This document shows positions 1 to 7,319 of a stretch of DNA of 13,866 nucleotides, in pieces. Origin of the DNA: a bacterium (GTDB lineage Bacteria > Actinomycetota > Thermoleophilia > Solirubrobacterales > 70-9); NCBI GenBank assembly GCA_002919115.1, contig PKER01000307.1, forward strand, positions 1 through 13,866. The letters run 5' to 3'. Positions within the stretch are counted from its first letter, which is position 1; each line of letters starts with the position of its first letter. The notes below the pieces were generated by a model. The model saw nothing but the letters and a program-made list of their open reading frames with translations, searched no databases and was not told the origin of the DNA. The position numbers and the translations under genes are program-made.

Positions 1-44
1 GGCGGGGGCGCGCCCGGCCGTCCGGTCGGGAAGCGAGGAGGGAA
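1..44. other. Window edge downstream of the sugar-binding protein gene
   Basis: Very GC-rich. It holds the 10-bp palindrome GGGCGCGCCC at 6-15 and partial CCGG-type complementarity that could form a hairpin after the operon, but no T-tract is seen and the region is cut by the window edge. No gene is supported. Confidence 0.3.
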
Positions 45-1277
45 CTAGCCCTGCCAGCGCTCCGGGTAACCCGGCATGTCCTCGCAGCCACACAGCGCGT
101 AGTGCAGCGGCGGCATGCCCTCGTTCTGGGCGATCACGTCGTCCAGCTGGTCCTCGGTGATGGCCGGCTGCGGGAGCACCCACTCCTTCGGCACCGGCTC
201 ACCGCTGAGGATGCGGGTCGCGGCGATGATCGGCGTCCTCCACTGGAAGTTGGAGTACACCGGAGCGATCGCCGTCAGGTCGTCCTCAGCCCACTTCCGG
301 AGGAAGTCGAGCTGGTCCTCGCCGGTGATCGGCGGGACTTCCTGACCGGCGTCCTCGAACGCCTCGATGGCAGCGACCGCGGTCGCGCCGGCGTCCATCC
401 AGATGCCGTCGAGGCCACCCTCGCGCTGGATGTAGTCGGAGACGATCTGCTTGGTCTTGGCCGGATCGCCGTCCGTGAACTCGTTGCCGACGAGCTCGAT
501 GTTGGCGTCCTTCCAGATCTCAAGAGCGCCGGAGAAGCGCGTCTCGAGGACGTCCACGCCCGGAAGGATGCGCAGCGCCAGGATCTTGCCGCCGTCCGGC
601 ACGTTCTCCACGAGGAACTCAGCGGCGTCAGCGCCGAACGCGTAACCGCCGATCGGGTGGATGAACGTCACCGGGCAGTCGGTGTTGACGCCACGGTCGA
701 ACACGATGACCGGGATGCCGGTCTTGCAGGCACGCTCGACCGCCGGGGTCAGCGTGGCCGTGGTGTTCGGCGAGATGATCAGAGCGTCGCACTTGCCGCC
801 CTTGGTGAGCGAGCGGATGTCAGCGATCTGCTTCTCGTCGGACGCCTCTGCATCGACGGCCTCGAAGTTGCCGATCTCGTCGTGCAGCTCGACCTCGGCC
901 TGCATCGTGGTCCACCCGGTCTGACGCCACGGGTTGTCGACCGAGGCGTTCGAGAAGCAGATGTTCCACGGGCCGTCCTTCTTGTACTCGGACGTGTCGA
1001 CGAGCTCACCCGGCTCGATGGCCTGGACCCACGGGTCGTTGCCGGCCCCGAAGTCCTCCGGCTCCATCGAGCGCTGCGCGAGCTGCCGGTCCATTTCCTC
1101 CTGATCGAAGAAATCAGGATTGGGCTCCGGGAGGCCTACCGCCCCACCGTTGCCGCTGTCGGCCGAGTCGCCGCTGTCGCCCCCGTCGTCGTCACCACAC
1201 GCGCTGACGAACACAGCAAACGCGGTGAAGGCGACAAGCAACAACAGGACTCGGTTGAGATGCCATCGCTTTCGCAA
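45..1277 (-). CDS. Sugar ABC transporter substrate-binding lipoprotein (RbsB-like, periplasmic-binding type 4)
   Basis: Captures a sugar or polyol outside the membrane and delivers it to the permease pair encoded just upstream. The 410-residue product starts with a basic segment and a hydrophobic helix ending in the lipobox VSAC, with the lipidated Cys at residue 27. A flexible Asp/Gly/Ser-rich linker follows, then a two-lobed sugar-binding domain with family features such as NASVDNPW near the N-lobe start, ALIISPN, IPVIVFDRGV and DGIWMDAGAT. I chose the TTG start at 1277 because an AGGAGGAGG ribosome site lies 6 nt upstream and the next residues form a normal signal peptide; a longer GTG start at 1325 adds 16 residues that only translate the ribosome site. 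It is the last gene of the operon, 63 nt after the second permease. Family membership is secure; the substrate cannot be told from sequence. Confidence 0.92.
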   Translation of the reverse strand: MRKRWHLNRVLLLLVAFTAFAVFVSACGDDDGGDSGDSADSGNGGAVGLPEPNPDFFDQEEMDRQLAQRSMEPEDFGAGNDPWVQAIEPGELVDTSEYKKDGPWNICFSNASVDNPWRQTGWTTMQAEVELHDEIGNFEAVDAEASDEKQIADIRSLTKGGKCDALIISPNTTATLTPAVERACKTGIPVIVFDRGVNTDCPVTFIHPIGGYAFGADAAEFLVENVPDGGKILALRILPGVDVLETRFSGALEIWKDANIELVGNEFTDGDPAKTKQIVSDYIQREGGLDGIWMDAGATAVAAIEAFEDAGQEVPPITGEDQLDFLRKWAEDDLTAIAPVYSNFQWRTPIIAATRILSGEPVPKEWVLPQPAITEDQLDDVIAQNEGMPPLHYALCGCEDMPGYPERWQG

Positions 1278-1283
1278 GGCTTC

Positions 1284-1292
1284 CCTCCTCCT
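1284..1292 (-). promoter_or_regulatory. Ribosome binding site deciding a TTG start
   Basis: On the minus strand this reads AGGAGGAGG, ending 6 nt before the TTG at 1277. It lies inside the reading frame of the longer GTG-started version, so it argues strongly for the shorter protein. Confidence 0.75.
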
Positions 1293-1340
1293 GGTTGGGT
1301 TGTCGTGTACAGGTTGCGGAGCCACCGGGCGCCCTCCCTC

Positions 1341-2360
1341 TCAGGAACCTTCCCTGAGCCTGTAGGACGCGACCGCGACGGCCGCGATGATGATGACGCC
1401 CTCCACGGCGTCCTCGAACGCACCCGAGACGCCCTGGAGATTGAGCCAGCTGAACAGCGCGGTGAGGGCCAAAGCGCCCGCCATCGCGTTGATCACCGAC
1501 CCACGGCCTCCTCCCAGCACGGTGCCACCGAGCACCGCTGCTGTGATGGCCTCGAACTCGAGGCCCTGGCCGACCTGTGCCGTCACCCCCGCAAAGCCGC
1601 CGAGCAGGATGCCGGCGATCACCGCGGAGAGTGCGGACAAGACGAACGCAGTGATGCGCACTCGCGTGACGTTGATGCCCGAGAGCGCGGCCGCCCGGTC
1701 GTTGTCGCCCACGGCGAGGACCTGACGGCCGAAGTGGCGGCGCATGAGCCACGCGCTGAAGGCGCCGATCGCGACCAGGATGATCACCGAGTACGGCAGC
1801 TGGTCGATCACGGGCACCTCGATGCCCATGCGGCCGATCTCACGGAAGTTGTCAGCGAGCGCGCCCTTCGGCGAGCCGCTCGTGTACAGCCACACCGCGC
1901 CATCGAGGATGAGCAGCATGGCCAGCGTCGTGATGAACGACGGCACGCGGAAGATCGTCGTCACGACCCCGTTGATAAGGCCGACGATGAGCCCGATCAC
2001 GAACAGGAGCGCGATCACGGGCCAGGTCTTGGACGGGTCCCCGTCGCTGATCGCCGCCGCGACCACGACGCAGACCGTCACGAGCGAGCCGACCGAGAGG
2101 TCGAACTCGCCCGATGCGAGCACGAAGAAGGCGCCCGCGGCGAGGATCGCCAGCGGCGCGGCCTGCTTCAGGTAGGCGAGGAACCCGGACGGCTCGGCGA
2201 ACAGCGGGTTGATCGCCGCGATCCAGACCCACAGGACGATCGTGAGGTACCAGACGACGGGGATCGCCCGCAGGGCCCCGAACACGCGCTGGAGCGCGGA
2301 CGGGGCGCCCTCGCCGACGCCCGACGGGCCCTCGGGTACGGGTGCAGCAGACGTACTCAT
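1341..2360 (-). CDS. Sugar ABC transporter permease, RbsC-like (second permease)
   Basis: Integral membrane subunit (339 aa, usual length for the BPD_transp_2 / RbsC family) forming half of the sugar channel. A hydrophilic N-terminus of about 30 residues precedes a run of hydrophobic segments. Family hallmarks are GEFDLSVGSLV in the first third, the loop GLINGVVTTIFRVPSFITTL that typically contacts the ATPase, AVGDNDRAAALSGINV in the middle, and AAVLGGTVLGGGRGSV near the C-terminus. The ATG start overlaps the stop of the preceding permease by 4 nt (ATGA) and has an AGGGAG ribosome site 7 nt upstream. It is clearly different in sequence from its neighbour, so the two probably form a heterodimer served by one ATPase. 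Family assignment is firm; substrate unknown. Confidence 0.93.
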   Translation of the reverse strand: MSTSAAPVPEGPSGVGEGAPSALQRVFGALRAIPVVWYLTIVLWVWIAAINPLFAEPSGFLAYLKQAAPLAILAAGAFFVLASGEFDLSVGSLVTVCVVVAAAISDGDPSKTWPVIALLFVIGLIVGLINGVVTTIFRVPSFITTLAMLLILDGAVWLYTSGSPKGALADNFREIGRMGIEVPVIDQLPYSVIILVAIGAFSAWLMRRHFGRQVLAVGDNDRAAALSGINVTRVRITAFVLSALSAVIAGILLGGFAGVTAQVGQGLEFEAITAAVLGGTVLGGGRGSVINAMAGALALTALFSWLNLQGVSGAFEDAVEGVIIIAAVAVASYRLREGS

Positions 2361-3469
2361 GCGTTAGCTCCCTGGGTCTGGGTCTGAGGTGCGTTACCGG
2401 TCGCCGCGGGGCCCGCGCCGATCTTGCGGACGCGCCGCCCCTTCGCGCGGAAGGAGTAGGCGGCGACGGCGACGATGATGATCACGCCGCGGGCGACGTC
2501 CTTGGCGAACGCGTTGACCTCGAGCGCGTTGAACGTCGAGTCGAGGATCGCGAGGATGAACACGCCGGCGAGCGTGCCGAGCACGCTGCCGCGGCCGCCC
2601 AGCAGGTAGGTCCCGCCGAGCACCACCGCCGCGATCGACTCGAGGTCGTAGCCGCCGTCGGTGCCGACGAGCGGGCTGCCGGCGCCGAGGCGAGAGGCCA
2701 GGTACAGGCCGGTGATCGCCGCGCACACCGCGCAGATCACGTGCGCCGTGATCAGGACGCGGTGCGTCCGCACGCCGGAGAGCTTCGAGACCTCCTCGCT
2801 GCCGCCGACGGCGTAGAGCTGGTGCCCGAAGCGCGTGTAGCGGAGCAGGAACCAGACCGCCAGGTACACGGCGGCGAGCAGGAGCACCGCGATCGGGAGC
2901 GGCCCGATCTCGGAGTAGCCGAGGGAGTTCTCGAGGCCCTTCGCGACGCCCTCGACCACGCCGTCCCAGTTGCTCTCGATGATGCTCTGGATGATCAGCG
3001 CGACGCCGAGGGTCGCGATGAACGGGTTCACGCGCAGCTTCGTGATGATCAGGCCGTTCGCGAGGCCGATCGCCGCGCCGACGGCGAGCACCGCGAGGAT
3101 GCCCGGCACGATGTTCCCGTTCGAGCCGTCCATCACGACGGCGGCGACGATCGACGTGAGGCTGATCACCCAGGCGACCGACAGGTCGAGCGACATGCCG
3201 ATGATCACGAGGGTCTGCCCCGCGGCGACGATGCCGAGGGCGACCGACCGGATCAGCATGTCGGTGATGCTGTCGATCGTGAGCAGGTTGCTGCCCTTGA
3301 TCGCGACGACGGCCCAGCAGATCACGAGGATCGCGATCAGCGCCAGGTAGACCTGCCCGGTCGTCGTCTTGGTCAGCGCGCGCCAGAAGCGGGAGGCCGC
3401 GCTGCGCTGGCTGCCGCCCTGCGCGGCAGGCCCGGGATGCTGAGCCACGGGCGGAGTGCTGGTGGTCAC
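2357..3469 (-). CDS. Sugar ABC transporter permease, RbsC-like (first permease)
   Basis: Membrane-spanning permease of 370 aa with the RbsC-family pattern: GMSLDLSVAWVISLTS, the ATPase-contact loop GLANGLIITKLRVNPFIATLG, AVGGSEEVSKLSGVRTHRV, and AAVVLGGTYLLGGRGSV near the C-terminus. It carries a polar N-terminal tail of about 35 residues and a Gly/Ala/Gln-rich C-terminal tail of about 25 residues that is probably cytoplasmic and is longer than in typical RbsC. The GTG start overlaps the ATPase stop by 4 nt (GTGA) and follows a G-rich ribosome site. Its stop overlaps the next permease by 4 nt, so ATPase and both permeases look translationally coupled. Confidence 0.93.
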   Translation of the reverse strand: MTTSTPPVAQHPGPAAQGGSQRSAASRFWRALTKTTTGQVYLALIAILVICWAVVAIKGSNLLTIDSITDMLIRSVALGIVAAGQTLVIIGMSLDLSVAWVISLTSIVAAVVMDGSNGNIVPGILAVLAVGAAIGLANGLIITKLRVNPFIATLGVALIIQSIIESNWDGVVEGVAKGLENSLGYSEIGPLPIAVLLLAAVYLAVWFLLRYTRFGHQLYAVGGSEEVSKLSGVRTHRVLITAHVICAVCAAITGLYLASRLGAGSPLVGTDGGYDLESIAAVVLGGTYLLGGRGSVLGTLAGVFILAILDSTFNALEVNAFAKDVARGVIIIVAVAAYSFRAKGRRVRKIGAGPAATGNAPQTQTQGANA

Positions 3470-5079
3470 GACTTACCCCCCTCTCCGGCGGAGCTCAGCT
3501 CCTCCTGGATCTTCGCGAGATCGGCCTCGGTCTTGGCCTCGATGTCCTCCTCGCCGGTCGCCAGGAACATGATCTCCGCCTCGGTCGGGCCGGCCGGAAG
3601 CTCCCCGGCGATCTGGCCGTTGCGCATGACGATGATGCGGTCGCTCATGCCGATCACCTCGGGGAGCTCCGAGGAGATCATCAGCACCGCGACGCCCTCG
3701 TTGGCGAGCCCGCGGATCAGGTCGTGGATGCCCGCCTTGGCCCCCACGTCGATGCCGCGCGTCGGCTCGTCGAAGATGACGAGCTGCGGCTCGGTGGCGA
3801 GCCACTTGGCGATCACGACCTTCTGCTGGTTGCCGCCGGACAGGTAGCGCACCTCCTGCCCGAGGCCGCCGCGCGAACGCAGCTCGACGGCCTGGCAGAG
3901 GTCCTTGACGTTGATCGACAGCTGGCTGCGCCGCCCGCGGGCCAGGCCGCGCCAGGCGAGCGCGACGTTGTCGCGGATCGACTGCGCGAGCGTGAGGCCC
4001 TCGGTCTTGCGGTCCTCGCTCACGAACCCGATGCCGTGGGCGATCGCCTGCTTCGGCGAGTTGATCTTCACCGGCTTGCCGTCGATCTCGACCGTCCCCT
4101 CGAGGAACGGATCGGCGCCGAAGATCGCGCGGGCGAGCTCGGTGCGCCCGGAGCCCTGCAGGCCCGCGACGCCGAGGATCTCGCCGGCGTGGATGTCGAG
4201 GTCGATGTTGGACAGCACCTCGGTGGCGCCGCCGCGGACGCGGAGCTTCACGTCGCCGCGCTTCGAGGGGTCGCCGCGCGGCGGGAAGTACTGGTCGAGC
4301 TCGCGGCCCACCATGAGCTTCACGAGCTCGGCCGAGGTCACCTCGTCCGCGTTCACCGTCTTGACCTTGTTGCCGTCCTTGAGGACGGTGATGCGCTGGG
4401 CGAGCTCGAAGATCTCCTTGAGGCGGTGCGAGATGTAAAGGATTGCCATGCCGCGCTCGCGCAGGCGCTTCACGCGGTCGAACAGGCGCTCCACCTCGTG
4501 CGCGGCGAGCGACGCGGTCGGCTCGTCCATGACGAGGATCTTCGAGTCGAGCGAGAGCGCCTTGGCGATCTCGACCGTCTGCTGCTGAGCGACCGAAAGC
4601 CGCCCGACGAGCTCGTCGGGCGCGATCGGGTCGTCCGGCGCGAACTCGTGCAGGAGCTTCGCCGTGTCGCGCTCCATCTTGGCGCGGTCGACGATGAAGC
4701 CCTTCTTGGGCTCGCGCCCGAGGAACACGTTTTCCGCGACCGTCCGGTCGGGCAGCAGGTTGAACTCCTGGTAGATGATCGAGACTCCCGCCTGCTGTGC
4801 CTCGAGCGGATGATTGAACTTCTGCGGAGTGCCGTCGATGATGATCTCGCCGGCGCTCGGCGTATAGACACCGGCGAGGATCTTCATCAGCGTCGACTTG
4901 CCGGCCCCGTTCTCGCCGACAATCGCGTGCACCTCGCCAGCGGCGCACTCCAGGTCGATTCCGTGGAGCACGTGGACGCCCAGGAAGTCCTTCTTGATGC
5001 CGCGCATCTGGAGGAGCGGCGACCGGGTCGCCGTCGCGGCACCCCCCGCTGCTTCCCTGCTCTCCTCCCCAGGGCTCAC
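3466..5079 (-). CDS. Sugar ABC transporter ATP-binding protein, double nucleotide-binding domain (RbsA/MglA type)
   Basis: Cytoplasmic ATPase that powers uptake, 537 aa with two fused nucleotide-binding domains, slightly longer than the usual ~500 aa. Domain 1 has an intact Walker A (GENGAGKST, residues 55-63), signature LSVAQQQ (161-167), Walker B VMDEPT (183-188) and switch His218. Domain 2 has the degenerate P-loop GLQGSGRT (306-313) with no Lys, a canonical LSGGNQQ signature and the Walker B box LVIFDEPTRGIDVGAK. This asymmetry is normal for sugar ATPases of this family. The C-terminus carries an acidic tail of about 30 residues ending EGGKS. I chose the GTG at 5079 because a full-length ribosome site lies 5 nt upstream; a GTG at 5085 would sit inside that site. 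The stop overlaps the first permease by 4 nt. Confidence 0.95.
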   Translation of the reverse strand: MSPGEESREAAGGAATATRSPLLQMRGIKKDFLGVHVLHGIDLECAAGEVHAIVGENGAGKSTLMKILAGVYTPSAGEIIIDGTPQKFNHPLEAQQAGVSIIYQEFNLLPDRTVAENVFLGREPKKGFIVDRAKMERDTAKLLHEFAPDDPIAPDELVGRLSVAQQQTVEIAKALSLDSKILVMDEPTASLAAHEVERLFDRVKRLRERGMAILYISHRLKEIFELAQRITVLKDGNKVKTVNADEVTSAELVKLMVGRELDQYFPPRGDPSKRGDVKLRVRGGATEVLSNIDLDIHAGEILGVAGLQGSGRTELARAIFGADPFLEGTVEIDGKPVKINSPKQAIAHGIGFVSEDRKTEGLTLAQSIRDNVALAWRGLARGRRSQLSINVKDLCQAVELRSRGGLGQEVRYLSGGNQQKVVIAKWLATEPQLVIFDEPTRGIDVGAKAGIHDLIRGLANEGVAVLMISSELPEVIGMSDRIIVMRNGQIAGELPAGPTEAEIMFLATGEEDIEAKTEADLAKIQEELSSAGEGGKS

Positions 5080-5081
5080 GT

Positions 5082-5091
5082 TCACCTCCTT
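5082..5091 (-). promoter_or_regulatory. Strong ribosome binding site for the transporter ATPase
   Basis: The minus strand reads AAGGAGGTGA, a complete match to the complement of the 16S rRNA 3' end, with the GGAGG core 5 nt before the GTG at 5079. It lies in the 21-nt gap after the upstream isomerase and should give the ATPase high translation independent of coupling. Confidence 0.8.
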
Positions 5092-5100
5092 CTCCAGTTC

Positions 5101-6024
5101 CTACTTGACAACCAGGGGCCTGAGGTTCTGGTAGGCGATCCTCAGGCCGGCGTCGACGAGCTCAGGGCTCCCGCCCCAGACAGGATCCTCGTGCTCGACA
5201 GACAGAACGCCGTCGAAGCCACCCTCGTACAAGGTGTCGACGTACCGTACCCAATCGACGTCGCCGAGCCCCGGAATGCGGTAGCGCCACCAGCCCATGT
5301 CCCACGGGTCCTTGTCGCGGGTGCGCTGGACGCCGAAGAACCCGTACCGGTTGAGCTTGTCCGGGAAGGTCTGGGCGTCCTTCGCGTGGGCGTGGATGAC
5401 GCGGTCGACGTACGGGCGCAGCGCCTCGATCGGGTCGATTCCGAGCCAGAGCAGGTGCGACGGGTCGAAGTTGAGGTAGAAGCCCATGTCGAAGATCCAC
5501 TCCCACAGCTCGGGGGAGTACGCGAGGTTGCCGGGACCCCCGTCGGGGTGCCAGCCCTCCATCACGCAGTTCTCGATCATGAGCTTGACTCCGCGCTCGC
5601 CCGCGTAGTCCACGAGCGGCTTGAGGACCTCCTCGGCCTCCTCCATGTTCTCGAGCACGCTCTTGTTGGGGTCGCGCCCGATGAACGTGCCGACGGGGAC
5701 TCCGCCCAGCTTCTGCGCGGCGTCGATGCAGGCCCGGAGGTGGTTGTGCGCGAGCTCGCGCTCCTCCGGGTCCGGATCGAGGTTGTTCGGGTAGAACGCC
5801 AGCGCGGAGAGCTCCAGGTTGTTGTCGGCGAGCGCCTTCTGGACCCGCTCGATCTCCTCGTCGGTGAAGCCCTTGCCGCCGATGTGGCTGGCGGTGAAGG
5901 GCCGGTTGGCGATCTGCGGCCAGGAGGCGATCTCAAGCGCCTCGAAGCCGACCTCGCTGGCGAACTTCGCGATCTCCTCGATGTCCCGCTCGGGCATCGA
6001 GGCAGTCAAGAATCCAAGCTTCAC
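5101..6024 (-). CDS. Sugar phosphate isomerase/epimerase, xylose-isomerase-like TIM barrel
   Basis: Likely metal-dependent isomerase or epimerase (307 aa, AP_endonuc_2 / IolE-IolH-like family) acting in the cytoplasm on the imported sugar or its oxidised form. Putative metal and catalytic residues lie at the usual strand ends: Glu151 in LMIENC, Asp187 and His190 in FDPSHL, His211/His213 and Asp216 in HAHAKD, and Glu277 in SVEHED. The insertion around residues 218-255, rich in Trp, Arg and Tyr and ending GLGDVDW, is shared by many sugar-catabolism members. The GTG start overlaps the oxidoreductase stop by 4 nt (GTGA), with a GGGAG ribosome site 7 nt upstream. Pairing with a Gfo/Idh/MocA enzyme is a common catabolic module for inositols and keto-sugars; the exact reaction is not determinable here. 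Confidence 0.9.
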   Translation of the reverse strand: MKLGFLTASMPERDIEEIAKFASEVGFEALEIASWPQIANRPFTASHIGGKGFTDEEIERVQKALADNNLELSALAFYPNNLDPDPEERELAHNHLRACIDAAQKLGGVPVGTFIGRDPNKSVLENMEEAEEVLKPLVDYAGERGVKLMIENCVMEGWHPDGGPGNLAYSPELWEWIFDMGFYLNFDPSHLLWLGIDPIEALRPYVDRVIHAHAKDAQTFPDKLNRYGFFGVQRTRDKDPWDMGWWRYRIPGLGDVDWVRYVDTLYEGGFDGVLSVEHEDPVWGGSPELVDAGLRIAYQNLRPLVVK

Positions 6025-7184
6025 GATGCAGCTCCCATGCTCACGGGGACCTCGACGTCGACCCAGTTGCCTTCAGCATTCGAACGCAGGACCGCGTCGG
6101 TGATCTGCGCGGCGCGCAGGCCGTCCGCGAACGTCGGCATGCCCTCGGCGGGCACGCCCGTGCGAATCGCCTCGTAGACGTCCGCGACGAACGCGTCGAA
6201 GCAGTCACCGTAGCCCTGCGGGTGGCCACCAGGAAGCACGGCCAGGCGCGCGGCGGCCGGGGAGAGCGTCCCCGGATCGCGCTTGATCACGGTCGCCGCC
6301 TCGCGACGCCCGCACCACAGTGTTTCGGGCTCTTCCTGGTCGAACACCAGCGCTTCCTCAGTGCCATCGATCTCGAACCAAAGCCGGTTCTTGCGCCCAG
6401 GCGAGATCTGGCTGATCACCACCGAGCCGACGGCGCCACGGTCGGTCTGGAACTGGACGACCGCGGCGTCCTCGGTCTCGACCTGCCGGGTCTCGCCGGT
6501 CGCGCCGTCGCTGATGGTCTCAAAAGCCTTGGCTCCGGCGCGACGGCGCTCGGGGATGGCGGTCATCATCTGGGCGTTGAGCCGGGTGATCCGGTGGCCG
6601 GTGACGAACTCGGCGAGGTCGCACCAGTGCGAGCCGATGTCGGCGAACGCCCGCGACGCCCCGCCGGTCTCCGCGTCGACGCGCCAGTTGTCGTCGTCCG
6701 GGGAGAGCAGCCAGTCCTGGAGGTAGCTGCCGTGCATGAGCTGGACGCGGCCGGCCGTCCCGTTGTGCACCCGCTCGCGCGCCTCGCGCACGGTCGGGTA
6801 GTAGCGGTAGACGAACGGCACGCCCGTCTGCGAGCCGTCCGCGGACGTGGCCGCCCCGACGACGCCGTGCGCCTCCTGCAGGGTCAGCGCAAGCGGCTTC
6901 TCGCAGATCACGTGCTTCCCTGCGGCGAGCGCGCGCTCGGCCAGCGGCACGTGCAGGTTGTTCGGCGTGCAGATGTGCAGCACGTCGATGTCGGGCGACT
7001 CCGCGAGCTCCTCCGCCGAGCCGAAGGGCTGCTCAGCCCCCAGCTCGCTCGCGGCAGCCGCCGAACGCGCTGGCGTCGAAGCGGCTACACCGACCAACCG
7101 TGCACCCGCTTGACGGATCGACCGCGCGTGCACCCCTCCAATGAAACCGGTCCCGGCGATGCCGGCCCGAAGACTCCTCACCAT
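6021..7184 (-). CDS. Gfo/Idh/MocA family NAD(P)-dependent oxidoreductase
   Basis: Cytoplasmic sugar/polyol dehydrogenase of 387 aa, the usual size for the family. The Rossmann dinucleotide motif AGTGFIGG is at residues 10-17, the family signature CEKPL at 94-98 with the catalytic Lys at 96, and the active-site segment DIGSHWCDL at 182-190 with Asp182 and His186. The C-terminal half is the alpha/beta substrate domain. The ATG at 7184 is preferred: an in-frame TTG at 7202 lies upstream, but no ribosome site supports it, and a promoter maps so close that the ATG would be at or next to the transcript 5' end. First gene of the sugar operon. Inference: it oxidises the imported sugar, inositol or glycoside, with the following isomerase acting next; the substrate is unknown. 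Confidence 0.92.
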   Translation of the reverse strand: MVRSLRAGIAGTGFIGGVHARSIRQAGARLVGVAASTPARSAAAASELGAEQPFGSAEELAESPDIDVLHICTPNNLHVPLAERALAAGKHVICEKPLALTLQEAHGVVGAATSADGSQTGVPFVYRYYPTVREARERVHNGTAGRVQLMHGSYLQDWLLSPDDDNWRVDAETGGASRAFADIGSHWCDLAEFVTGHRITRLNAQMMTAIPERRRAGAKAFETISDGATGETRQVETEDAAVVQFQTDRGAVGSVVISQISPGRKNRLWFEIDGTEEALVFDQEEPETLWCGRREAATVIKRDPGTLSPAAARLAVLPGGHPQGYGDCFDAFVADVYEAIRTGVPAEGMPTFADGLRAAQITDAVLRSNAEGNWVDVEVPVSMGAAS

Positions 7185-7191
7185 CAGTTGG

Positions 7192-7221
7192 AACCTACAC
7201 AAACCTTTGATCGCGTGTCAA
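7192..7221 (-). promoter_or_regulatory. Predicted promoter of the sugar-uptake operon (leaderless)
   Basis: On the minus strand a perfect -35 box TTGACA (7216-7221) is followed by an 18-nt spacer and a TAGGTT -10 box (7192-7197, matching the TAnnnT core). The expected transcription start near 7185 falls next to the ATG at 7184, consistent with the lack of a good ribosome site there. A small inverted repeat TTGA-N7-TCAA (7207-7221) overlaps the -35 box. Confidence 0.6.
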
Positions 7222-7229
7222 GCAGAATT

Positions 7230-7259
7230 CGGAGAGCTTTGGTCGTTCCAGGCTCTCCG
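7230..7259. promoter_or_regulatory. Inverted repeat, candidate operator between divergent promoters
   Basis: Perfect 8-bp inverted repeat CGGAGAGC / GCTCTCCG (7230-7237 and 7252-7259) separated by 14 nt, so the arm centres are 22 bp apart, about two helical turns. It lies just upstream of the -35 box of the leftward operon and between the two divergent promoters. A dimeric regulator binding one face of the helix would fit; the ROK protein encoded at 7320 is the natural candidate. The role is inferred. Confidence 0.5.
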
Positions 7260-7283
7260 CAGCCGGGGTTTTTACACGAAGTC

Positions 7284-7313
7284 CGGACAAGAAGCCGGTT
7301 CGTCTGCTTTACT
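7284..7313 (+). promoter_or_regulatory. Predicted promoter of the ROK regulator (leaderless)
   Basis: A CGGACA -35-like box (7284-7289), an 18-nt spacer and a TTTACT -10-like box (7308-7313) put the transcription start at or beside the ATG at 7320. No ribosome site precedes that ATG. Both boxes are imperfect (four of six matches each), so this is tentative. Confidence 0.4.
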
Positions 7314-7319
7314 CGCGGT

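Noticed and set aside
1..44. Intrinsic terminator after the sugar-binding protein gene
   Set aside because: GC-rich palindromic sequence is present but there is no T-tract, and the region is truncated by the window edge.
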